Of a stretch of DNA of 5,978 nucleotides, positions 1 through 5,650 are shown piece by piece; position 1 is the stretch's first letter, and each line of letters starts with the position of its first letter. The stretch comes from an uncultured Eubacteriales bacterium. GTDB lineage: Bacteria; Bacillota; Clostridia; Oscillospirales; CAG-272. Both the position numbers and the translations under genes were made by a program. The notes beneath the pieces are model-generated. The model was not told where the DNA came from, made no database searches, and saw only the letters and a list, made by a program, of their open reading frames with translations. Location: contig CAKSUH010000105.1 of assembly GCA_934500855.1 (NCBI GenBank), positions 1-5,978 of the forward strand. Direction: 5' to 3'.

Positions 1-875
1 GCCGCATACAGAGCGCCCGCGCCGTTGTAGCCGACGGAAACCGCCGTCCCGTTGCTTTCGATCCGAAAATCGCCGCGTGCGAATGTGTCTACACCGGAGG
101 GATACAGCGCCGCGCTGTCCGCGCGGTTCGTCCTGCCGATCCGAATCTCCGAATCGGTTTCCGCTTCCGTATCCGCAACAATCGGGAGATACGCACCGGT
201 ATTGCCGCCGATTTCGCTCCGGAAATTCTCCGCAAGATTCCGTTCCGTCTCGCCGCAGTCGGCGGGAAGCACCAAACGGTAGTCGGAAAGCGGTTTTCCA
301 AACAGCGTACAGCCCGGCTTCAGGTACTTCGGATTGCGCAGAAACAGCGTGGAATCGGGCAGCGTTACGCTGACCTTTCCCTCCCCGTTCCGCGTGGCGA
401 ACGATTTGGTCATGGTACTGAGCCAGTACTGCACCGCTTTTCCCACGGCGTCGGCATTGTAGCCGCAAACATAGATATGCGTCCCCGAGGTCCTGACCGC
501 GTATCCGTTATAGGTCAGGTCACCGTAGATTTCCGCGCCCGTCCCCTCGGTCTGTCCGACGATTATGCACGGGCGGGATTCCGCCTCGGAAACCCGCCGG
601 GTGAGCGGGAACGCAACGCCGTATTTTTCAAACAGCTTATCCTGCAGGTTCTCCGCATAGGGAAGGTAATCCGAATTCCCGCAGAGAATGGTATATTGCG
701 GCTCTCCGTCGCGGATCAGCGAAACCGCAGTTCCCGGTTGGGGTTGCTCGGTCACCGTCTCCCCGGAGGCGGGATCGGACGCGGAGGAGTCCGTTCGGTC
801 TCCCCCGTTTTCCGCTCCCCCGCATGCGGTCAGCAACAGAACTCCCGCAAGAAGCAAAGCAAAGAATCGTTTCAT
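1..875 (-). CDS. Putative lipoprotein with two tandem glycosidase-accessory-like domains (3' end outside window)
   Basis: This reading frame stays open from an ATG at 875 to the left edge, about 291 codons, so the C-terminus is missing. The N-terminus is a lipoprotein signal: MKRFF, a hydrophobic core, then LLTAC with the lipidated Cys at residue 18. A Ser/Asp/Glu/Pro-rich linker follows to about residue 50. Two similar alpha/beta segments come next. The first (about 60-160) contains YTILCG, a CIIVGQT strand and YNGYAV...HIYVCGYN. The second (about 198-291) contains LVLPADCGETE, IRIGRTNR and GDFRIES...VSVGYNGAGALYA. The pattern of an IxIGxTNR strand followed by a 'Y/F-x-I-x-x-x-G-x-x-V-x-V-x-G' hairpin resembles, from memory, the zincin-like N-terminal domain that precedes many glycoside hydrolase or DUF4838-type catalytic domains; that assignment is an inference. 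The start lies 5 nt after the stop of the solute-binding protein gene, with only a weak AGG, so translation is probably coupled. It is the fourth gene of the leftward operon. The likely role is at the cell surface in carbohydrate handling; substrate and catalytic domain cannot be seen. Confidence 0.8.
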   Translation of the reverse strand, partial: MKRFFALLLAGVLLLTACGGAENGGDRTDSSASDPASGETVTEQPQPGTAVSLIRDGEPQYTILCGNSDYLPYAENLQDKLFEKYGVAFPLTRRVSEAESRPCIIVGQTEGTGAEIYGDLTYNGYAVRTSGTHIYVCGYNADAVGKAVQYWLSTMTKSFATRNGEGKVSVTLPDSTLFLRNPKYLKPGCTLFGKPLSDYRLVLPADCGETERNLAENFRSEIGGNTGAYLPIVADTEAETDSEIRIGRTNRADSAALYPSGVDTFARGDFRIESNGTAVSVGYNGAGALYA

Positions 876-880
876 GTCCG

Positions 881-2428
881 TTACCTGTTCTGATAAATAT
901 CGATGATCTTGTTGATGGTGTCGCAGCCGTTTGTCATGAGGTTCGCCACATTCTTGTTATAGAAGGAAGTCCAATCCGTGGAATTTGCGTTCACGCAGTC
1001 GCGGAACGCGCTCCATGTCTTTCCGCCGAACACACTGGTAAACAACCGACCGCTGTCAAAGCAGATGGTATTCTTGATGTAATCGATCATTTTATATTCG
1101 CCCGGTTCGTCCGCATAGCGCCGACGGAGCAACTGCTCGTAAAAGGCGGGCATCACGCTGCGGTAGGATTCGGAAGCCAGACACTCCAGCGCCGCGCCGA
1201 CCGCTTCGTCCTTAGCCGAACCGTTCGCCACCGACCATACCGTGCTGTAGAAGCCGGGGATGCAACGGTAACCGTCCTGTTCTTCCTCCGCCTTCGGGAC
1301 GGGGAGCAGATAGGTGTACACTTTCTTTTCGTAATTCCGCTTGGCGCGCGTGAAATCCTCCATCAGGAACATCGCGCGGTCTTCGTACCACGCGTTGATC
1401 CATGTGGCGTTGTCCCACCCCTCGTCATATCTGCCGAGGAATGCGGCGGACGATTTGAAGAAATCCACAAGCGTGGTCAACAGGGACTGCGTATCGACAG
1501 AACCGAACGAATCGGAGGGAATCAGCGATCCGTCCGCGCCGTTTTCCACGGTCAGAATCCCCGCGCCCTGCAGGAACGGGTCCACATTGATCAGATATGT
1601 GGAAAAGCCGTAGGTCGCGCCGGCGGCGCTTCCGTCCCCGCTATCCACGGCGACATCGCGGGACAGACGGATCATTTTGTCAAGCGTCCACTTTCCGCTG
1701 TACACCAGATCGTACAGGGTCTCCTCGTTGTATTCGCTTGCAATCGTTTCCTCAATCCGATTGTCCGCAACCATCTTTTTGTTTGCATAGACAACATAGG
1801 TCGCCGCCAGCATATCCGGAGAAAGGTCGCCCGCTCCGAAATAGTTTTTGTCATAGATCGAGCATTTCTCAAGCATACTCCGATTCCACCACGGATTGCT
1901 GAGATCCACGCTCGGAAGGGCGTTCATATCCGAAAGCAGACCCTCCTGCGCCAGCGTTGCCGGAACCATGCTGTACGCCGCAAAAACATCCACATCTCCC
2001 GATTTCGAGAGTGCCCGCGCTTTTGTGATGTAGGTGTCCATTGCGGAGTTGTTTCCCTCAATCGATGTCCACTTCAGTTGCACCTTCATCCGCTGCGCCA
2101 CGCGCAGGTTGCGGGAATAAACCGCCTCCTCGAACTTGTTGCTGTGATCTCCGTTTTCGGTATCGAAGGAGAACTGGTTGTAGGACTTGTTGATCCATGT
2201 CAGAATCCGGATTTTTTGGTCGTTGTAGTCCCGCTCTCCGAGGTCATCGAGCAGATAGCCGTTCTCGTCCCGGTTGTCGGTTGTCACCTCACTTCTGTCG
2301 GGTTCCGTTCCGTCGTCTTTTTCCGTGCTGCCTGCGGGATTCGTTTTCCCGCCCTTGCAGGAAGCCAATCCCGCAAGCAACATCAGCGTTGCAAGCGCCG
2401 ACGCGCAATATCGCATCCAGTTTTTCAT
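881..2428 (-). CDS. ABC transporter extracellular solute-binding lipoprotein (carbohydrate type)
   Basis: A 515-residue lipoprotein that should bind a solute outside the membrane and deliver it to an ABC importer. The longest frame begins at a GTG at 2437, but the GGAGA there touches that GTG and sits 9 nt before the ATG at 2428, so ATG 2428 is preferred. The signal is MKNWMRYC, a hydrophobic core, then LAGLASC with the lipidated Cys at residue 24, followed by a polar linker to about residue 65. Clostridial family 1 binding-protein hallmarks follow: a first strand 'KIRILTW' (about 72-78), 'DVDVFAAYS', 'GDLSPDM' (about 201-207), 'YSGKWTLDKM', 'FLMEDFTRAKR', 'YLLPVPKAEEEQDGY' (about 373-387) and 'ESYRSVMPAFYEQLL' (about 420-434). 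Length fits the roughly 450-550 usual for this group. No permease or ATPase gene is in the window, so transport partners must lie to the left or elsewhere. The sugar specificity of the call is inferred from family resemblance and the DeoR/HAD context; no ligand can be named. Confidence 0.92.
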   Translation of the reverse strand: MKNWMRYCASALATLMLLAGLASCKGGKTNPAGSTEKDDGTEPDRSEVTTDNRDENGYLLDDLGERDYNDQKIRILTWINKSYNQFSFDTENGDHSNKFEEAVYSRNLRVAQRMKVQLKWTSIEGNNSAMDTYITKARALSKSGDVDVFAAYSMVPATLAQEGLLSDMNALPSVDLSNPWWNRSMLEKCSIYDKNYFGAGDLSPDMLAATYVVYANKKMVADNRIEETIASEYNEETLYDLVYSGKWTLDKMIRLSRDVAVDSGDGSAAGATYGFSTYLINVDPFLQGAGILTVENGADGSLIPSDSFGSVDTQSLLTTLVDFFKSSAAFLGRYDEGWDNATWINAWYEDRAMFLMEDFTRAKRNYEKKVYTYLLPVPKAEEEQDGYRCIPGFYSTVWSVANGSAKDEAVGAALECLASESYRSVMPAFYEQLLRRRYADEPGEYKMIDYIKNTICFDSGRLFTSVFGGKTWSAFRDCVNANSTDWTSFYNKNVANLMTNGCDTINKIIDIYQNR

Positions 2429-2471
2429 AGCATTCACTCTCCGATTTTCGTGTTTTGCGGGCGGTAAGGGA

Positions 2472-2603
2472 TTATTTCAGATTCTCCCATTGAACCACCA
2501 TTTTCCCATCCATTTCAAACAGCTCGGTTTCTCCGGAAGCAGTCAGGATATCCTCGCAGGGAATCCCGAAATACGCCATGACAGGTTTCTGATAAGCCTT
2601 CAT
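2472..2603 (-). CDS. Small 43-residue protein of unknown function, 'KP...DILTASGE' type
   Basis: An ATG at 2603 opens a 43-codon frame ending in TAA at 2472-2474. It has the strongest ribosome binding site in the operon: AAGGAGGGG at 2610-2618, whose first bases are the TAA stop of the upstream beta-helix gene. The two genes are therefore tightly spaced and probably coupled. The protein starts MKAYQKPVMAYFGIPCEDIL and continues TASGETELFEMDGKMVVQWENLK. It has no signal peptide or membrane segment. It contains one Cys (residue 16), an acidic middle and a hydrophobic/aromatic tail. From memory, many clostridial genomes carry uncharacterised short proteins of the form 'M-K-x-Y-x-K-P-x-(hydrophobic)...-E-D-(I/V)-(I/L)-T-x-S-G-E', so this is likely a member of a widespread unannotated family. 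It could be a peptide precursor, a regulator or a partner of the secreted protein upstream; nothing in the sequence decides this. A 43-nt gap separates it from the solute-binding protein gene. Confidence 0.7.
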   Translation of the reverse strand: MKAYQKPVMAYFGIPCEDILTASGETELFEMDGKMVVQWENLK

Positions 2604-2615
2604 ATTTTCCCCTCC

Positions 2616-4247
2616 TTATTTCGAAAGCAGTCCGTTGACGGTAAAGGAATAAGTCTCGCCGAGAATCACCGTACCGTTTTTGACGGCAAACGGACGAACG
2701 CTGAATTCCGTTCCGAAATCGGCTTGCGGAATTCCGTCGATTCCCAATGCCAGCCAGCCGAATCCCTCCGCGTCTGTTCCGATCTTCTCGCCGTTCGCGT
2801 AAACGGCGGTATACAGCGAGTCGGTCTCCACCGACAGAATCTTCCCGCCGTTTGCCAACGCGCAGAACAGAATCCGGTTTTCGGCAGATACGAGGAAGCC
2901 GTAGCTCTCATACCCATCCATGGGTGCCTGAATGGCAAACCGGACATTCGTGGAAGCGGACTCTGCGGTTGTCCCCTTCAGATACTGTGCGTAAAGCGTG
3001 TTCGTAAAGGGGTGATCCTGCGCCGTCTGCTTCTTGCCGCCGAACGAAAGCGTGGATTTTTCTTCGTTCAGCTTGCCTGCGGTGATGCTGAAATCGGTAT
3101 TCGTGTCCAGATCCAGTGCCAGCTTGGAGGTATTGATCTCCGCGCCGCTGACCGTCACCTTTGCGCGGGCATTTTCGGGTGTACCATCGGTCGATACCGC
3201 CCGTGCGGGCGCCTGACCCGCTTCCTCAACCGTCAGTTTGCCGCCCTCCAGACGGATAGCGGAATTCTGCGTTCCCTGATAGTACACGCAATGCTGGGAT
3301 TTGCTGTTGAGCTGTGTAAGGGTTCCCTTCACCGTCAGGGTCAGGTTTTCTACCGTCCCGTTTCCGCCGCCGGCTTTGACGCATGCACCGCCGGCCTTGG
3401 AGCTGTTCAGATTCAGCGTGCTGTCCTCGATGGTGATATCGGTTTTTGCCGTTCTCTCCACATAGATACCGTACTGCGCGTTGCTGTTCAGCGTGCTGTT
3501 CTTTACGGTCAGCACATTATTAGTCGCAACATTTTTATCTCCCGGGTTACCCCCGATTTTGATGCAGGAACCGCTCGCGGCATCCTGCGGAGCTGTTGCG
3601 TTCAAAACAGAATCGGTAATATGAATCTCCACATTGGATTTTCCGTTGTTGTTACTGATAACCGCATATTGATTGTTCACATGAGCAGTCTCGGTCATCG
3701 TTGCACCCGTCACATTGACAATGATCCGCTTATCCGTTTGCGGCATCTTATCGTTAAAATTGATAACGCTGTAGTCGGAAGAATAATTCCCGCCTTCCAC
3801 ATTCAGCGTGATTCCATGTGCATCGATATCTACGCAATAGTGACCGCTGCACTCTACATCACAGTTCTTCAGGGTCAGCACAGAACCCGTGGATGTCGTA
3901 GCGAAAGAAAAGTCTTTTAAGCCCTTCGCGTAAAACTTCAATCCATCAAATGTCAGTAACGCATCCTTTCCGGGGACGATTGAGCCGGTCAAAGTAATCA
4001 GCGGCTTTTCCGCCAACCCGTCCGCACCTTTTACGGTGATATTCTTGGAAATTGTCATCCCCGCGAAGTTGCAATTCTTCAACACCTCCACGGTGTCGCC
4101 GTCATTTGCGGCGGTAATCGCCTCTCCGAGGGTCGCATACAGAACGCTTCCGATCTTCGCTTCATCGTTGGCGGCGGAAACCGCCATGGGAATCACGGTC
4201 AGAATCAGAGTCAGGGTAAGCAGAAAACTAAAAATTCGGTTTTTCAT
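2616..4247 (-). CDS. Secreted right-handed beta-helix-like surface protein
   Basis: A 543-residue exported protein. In-frame starts lie at 4271 (TTG), 4256 (ATG) and 4247 (ATG). The GGAGGA in 4257-4263 is only 2 nt from ATG 4256 but 10-11 nt from ATG 4247, and only the last start gives a clean signal peptide (MKNRIFSF, long hydrophobic core, cleavage near AVSA at about residue 25), so 4247 is chosen. After the signal comes 'YATLGEAITAANDGDTVEVL' (about 37-56), a module common at the start of pectate-lyase-like repeats. Then there are many short strand-turn repeats up to about residue 400 (VLTLKNCDVE, ITLNVEGGNYS, VEIHITDSVLN, VLTVKNSTLN, ITIEDSTLN, LTLTVKG), typical of parallel beta-helices. 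The last 110 residues (RFAIQAP...YGFLVS...FGTEFSVRPF...YSFTVNG) look like a C-terminal module recurrent in clostridial secreted proteins. No LPXTG, membrane anchor or polysaccharide-lyase catalytic signature is seen. It is first in the operon. A binding, adhesin or scaffold role is more likely than an enzymatic one (inference). Confidence 0.88.
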   Translation of the reverse strand: MKNRIFSFLLTLTLILTVIPMAVSAANDEAKIGSVLYATLGEAITAANDGDTVEVLKNCNFAGMTISKNITVKGADGLAEKPLITLTGSIVPGKDALLTFDGLKFYAKGLKDFSFATTSTGSVLTLKNCDVECSGHYCVDIDAHGITLNVEGGNYSSDYSVINFNDKMPQTDKRIIVNVTGATMTETAHVNNQYAVISNNNGKSNVEIHITDSVLNATAPQDAASGSCIKIGGNPGDKNVATNNVLTVKNSTLNSNAQYGIYVERTAKTDITIEDSTLNLNSSKAGGACVKAGGGNGTVENLTLTVKGTLTQLNSKSQHCVYYQGTQNSAIRLEGGKLTVEEAGQAPARAVSTDGTPENARAKVTVSGAEINTSKLALDLDTNTDFSITAGKLNEEKSTLSFGGKKQTAQDHPFTNTLYAQYLKGTTAESASTNVRFAIQAPMDGYESYGFLVSAENRILFCALANGGKILSVETDSLYTAVYANGEKIGTDAEGFGWLALGIDGIPQADFGTEFSVRPFAVKNGTVILGETYSFTVNGLLSK

Positions 4248-4310
4248 AAGTTTCATTTCCTCCAAGATCAAATTTTTTCAGGGTTCGCGACAAAACGGTA
4301 TCAGCTTCTC

Positions 4311-4535
<225 letters not shown>

Positions 4536-4544
<9 letters not shown>

Positions 4545-4564
4545 GACCCGAGCCCTCCTGTCAA
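4536..4564 (-). promoter_or_regulatory. P2: second sigma-A promoter abutting the tetranucleotide tract
   Basis: On the - strand, TTGACA (4564-4559) and TACAAT (4541-4536) are separated by 17 nt, one mismatch from consensus. The predicted start, A4529, is the second base of the ACAG repeat tract read on this strand. No copy of the 35-bp operator is present, so P2 could act independently of P1. The same DNA also encodes a Shine-Dalgarno and start codon when transcribed from P1. Confidence 0.6.
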
Positions 4565-4645
4565 GCATGATTTTGTAAACCTTTTCGGAAATGTCAAATT
4601 GCTATTTGCACAAAGCAACCGATCATTTTTGCTCTTTCTATGGTC

Positions 4646-4674
4646 ATTATACCACATTTCGCTTTCCCTGTCAA
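4646..4674 (-). promoter_or_regulatory. P1: consensus sigma-A promoter for the four-gene operon
   Basis: On the - strand, TTGACA (4674-4669) and TATAAT (4651-4646) are separated by 17 nt, with TGG forming an extended -10. The predicted start is near 4639, giving a leader of about 390 nt before ATG 4247. The -35 is embedded in operator copy A. A promoter this close to consensus would be very strong if unregulated, which fits control by repression. Confidence 0.85.
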
Positions 4675-4703
4675 TCATCGGCGCAAAGATTGATAAATGA
4701 TCG
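4669..4703. promoter_or_regulatory. Putative operator, copy A (beta-helix/ABC operon)
   Basis: This is the second copy of the 35-bp element, with TCAAT (4671-4675), an ATCGGCGC core, ATTGA (4689-4693) and AAATGATCG. It overlaps the P1 -35 box and ends 3 bp before the HAD stop codon. The identical register to copy B suggests that the operon and the HAD gene answer to the same regulator. Confidence 0.55.
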
Positions 4704-4706
4704 ACA

Positions 4707-5498
4707 TCACAACTGTTTTCGCTCATCCTTCCGGTTTTCGTGATCGCTTCCGATCATTTTATCCAAAACGACCGTCGCGGCAGGCGCATCCAACAGCGGA
4801 GCAACGAAATCCCCCAACCGCTGATAGTCATCCACACAGACAAAGCCGAAATCCGACCGATAGACTGGGGCATCGTTTCCGCCCTCGCGGTAGTCGTCCC
4901 CGACAAAAACCACTTCGCTGTGCGCATAGCCGTTCTCGCGGCAGTAGCGATCCAGCGCGTTGTATTTGTCATACGGAATCGGCGCCATATCAAATGAGGA
5001 AGAGCCGCCGATGAACACATTGAACTCCGGGAAAAGACGGCAGACCTCCCCGAAAATCGCCCGCCGACGGGAACGGTCGGGGTCAAAATTCAGCTTGTCT
5101 TCCTGCGCCGCCCCCGTGCCGCAAAGCGGGAATGTCACGCATCCGGACGGGTGGAATTCCACGCCGTCGCCTATATAATCCGTGTAGCCGAACCTGCGCC
5201 GCAGTTGCGTGATCCGCTCCGTGACCGACGCGCGGTCACACGGTACGCGATCGTTCCGAAGCAGAATGCTTTTTCCCGTTGCGGCGTCGTACCGACTGTA
5301 CTGCATTCCGTAGTTGCCGATGATGTCAATCGGGTATTCCCGCATCTGCGAAAAGATCCGCCCGCACTGCCCTGCCCCAACCATCAACAGCCGATACCGC
5401 ATTCCCAAACGGTCAAGAACCCGCCTGTTTTCTTCCGTCAGCGGCGTTTTATGCTGCGTCAGCGTTCCGTCCAGATCAAAAGCAATCAGTTTCGTCAT
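4707..5498 (-). CDS. HAD-IIB family phosphatase, phosphomannomutase-like
   Basis: A complete 263-residue cytoplasmic protein. ATG 5498 is preceded by GGAGAGAGAAAG, a good ribosome binding site. HAD motif I is 'FDLDGTLT' with the nucleophile and acid/base aspartates D8 and D10. The cap region contains 'GDGVEFHPSGCVTFPL' (about 110-125) and 'FIGGSSSFDMAPIPYDKYNALD' (about 162-183), which parallels the 'GGxxSFDVFPxGWDK' segment of eukaryotic-type phosphomannomutases; K178 is the probable motif III lysine. Motif IV is 'VGDDYREGGNDAPVY' (about 199-213). Motif II is unusual: the strand 'LLMVGAGQC' (38-45) has Gly/Ala where a Ser or Thr is normally found. The last 15 or so residues are polar, and their codons carry a TGATCG palindrome next to the operon promoter. 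The gene is divergent from the DeoR regulator. DeoR/HAD pairs usually act on sugar phosphates, so a sugar-phosphate phosphatase is the likely role. No strong terminator separates its stop from the promoter of the next operon. Confidence 0.9.
   Translation of the reverse strand: MTKLIAFDLDGTLTQHKTPLTEENRRVLDRLGMRYRLLMVGAGQCGRIFSQMREYPIDIIGNYGMQYSRYDAATGKSILLRNDRVPCDRASVTERITQLRRRFGYTDYIGDGVEFHPSGCVTFPLCGTGAAQEDKLNFDPDRSRRRAIFGEVCRLFPEFNVFIGGSSSFDMAPIPYDKYNALDRYCRENGYAHSEVVFVGDDYREGGNDAPVYRSDFGFVCVDDYQRLGDFVAPLLDAPAATVVLDKMIGSDHENRKDERKQL
4741..4756. promoter_or_regulatory. TGATCG-N4-CGATCA palindrome inside the HAD 3' end
   Basis: TGATCG (4741-4746) and CGATCA (4751-4756) form a perfect inverted repeat with a 4-nt spacer, in the codons for HAD residues about 248-253. 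It lies about 100 bp upstream of the P1 start site. It may be an auxiliary operator for the same regulator. The coding location makes chance harder to exclude. Confidence 0.3.
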
Positions 5499-5528
5499 CT
5501 TTCTCTCTCCGTTTTCCGCAAAATTTTC

Positions 5529-5557
5529 TTGACAAGCGGAATCTCACCTGCTATAAT
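5529..5557 (+). promoter_or_regulatory. Consensus sigma-A promoter for the DeoR gene
   Basis: TTGACA at 5529-5534 and TATAAT at 5552-5557 are separated by 17 nt, with TGC before the -10 (extended -10). All hexamer positions match consensus. The predicted start is A5564, giving a leader of about 87 nt that contains the repeated GATCA sites. It overlaps the opposite-strand HAD promoter. Confidence 0.85.
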
Positions 5558-5584
5558 TATAACAGAATGATCGGGATGTGTCAA
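5556..5584 (-). promoter_or_regulatory. Consensus sigma-A promoter for the HAD gene
   Basis: On the - strand, TTGACA (5584-5579) and TATAAT (5561-5556) are 17 nt apart, with TGT before the -10 (extended -10). The predicted start is near 5549, a 51-nt leader before ATG 5498. Its -10 overlaps the -10 of the DeoR promoter by two bases within the palindrome TATAATTATA. Its -35 is part of the conserved 35-bp element. Confidence 0.85.
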
Positions 5585-5613
5585 TTATCGGCGCTGATAT
5601 TGAGAAACGATCA
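5579..5613. promoter_or_regulatory. Putative operator, copy B (DeoR/HAD intergenic)
   Basis: The element contains TCAAT (5581-5585) and ATTGA (5599-5603) around an ATCGGCGC core, followed by AAACGATCA. It matches copy A at 4669-4703 at 28 of 35 positions without gaps, in the same position relative to the - strand -35 box. It covers the HAD -35 and lies about +16 to +50 relative to the DeoR transcript start, so a bound repressor could block both promoters. Binding by the DeoR protein is an inference. Confidence 0.55.
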
Positions 5614-5627
5614 CATTCGATCACATT
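5608..5627. repeat. Tandem 10-bp repeat CGATCACATT x2, possible operator half-sites
   Basis: CGATCACATT occurs at 5608-5617 and again at 5618-5627 with no spacer or mismatch. Ten bases is close to one helical turn, so two subunits could bind the same DNA face. It lies in the 5' leader of the DeoR gene and upstream of the HAD promoter. Each unit contains the CGATCA hexamer that clusters in both regulatory regions of the window. Confidence 0.6.
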
Positions 5628-5650
5628 TCCAAGCAGGAGGAAGCTGTAAA

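Noticed and set aside
824..2467. Long + strand open frame of 547 codons opposite the solute-binding protein gene
   Set aside because: It is antisense to a gene with a lipoprotein signal and clear family motifs. Its translation is Arg/His/Val-rich with no domain and no ribosome binding site. It arises from GC-biased codon use.
2274..3920. Long + strand open frame of 548 codons opposite the beta-helix gene
   Set aside because: It spans parts of three - strand genes and the gaps between them, has no recognisable fold or start signal, and is an antisense shadow.
2616..4247. Pectate lyase or other polysaccharide lyase function for the beta-helix protein
   Set aside because: The repeats indicate fold only. 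No calcium-binding or catalytic Arg/Lys signature of the lyases could be identified, so an enzymatic name would be unsupported.
4569..4597. A third TTGACA at 4592-4597 on the - strand
   Set aside because: At 16-17 nt spacing the candidate -10 is CAAAAT or AAAATC, too weak to call a promoter beside P1 and P2.
4694..4740. Intrinsic terminator after the HAD gene
   Set aside because: No GC-rich stem followed by a T run was found between the HAD stop and P1. The inverted repeat there is short, AT-containing and better explained as the operator.
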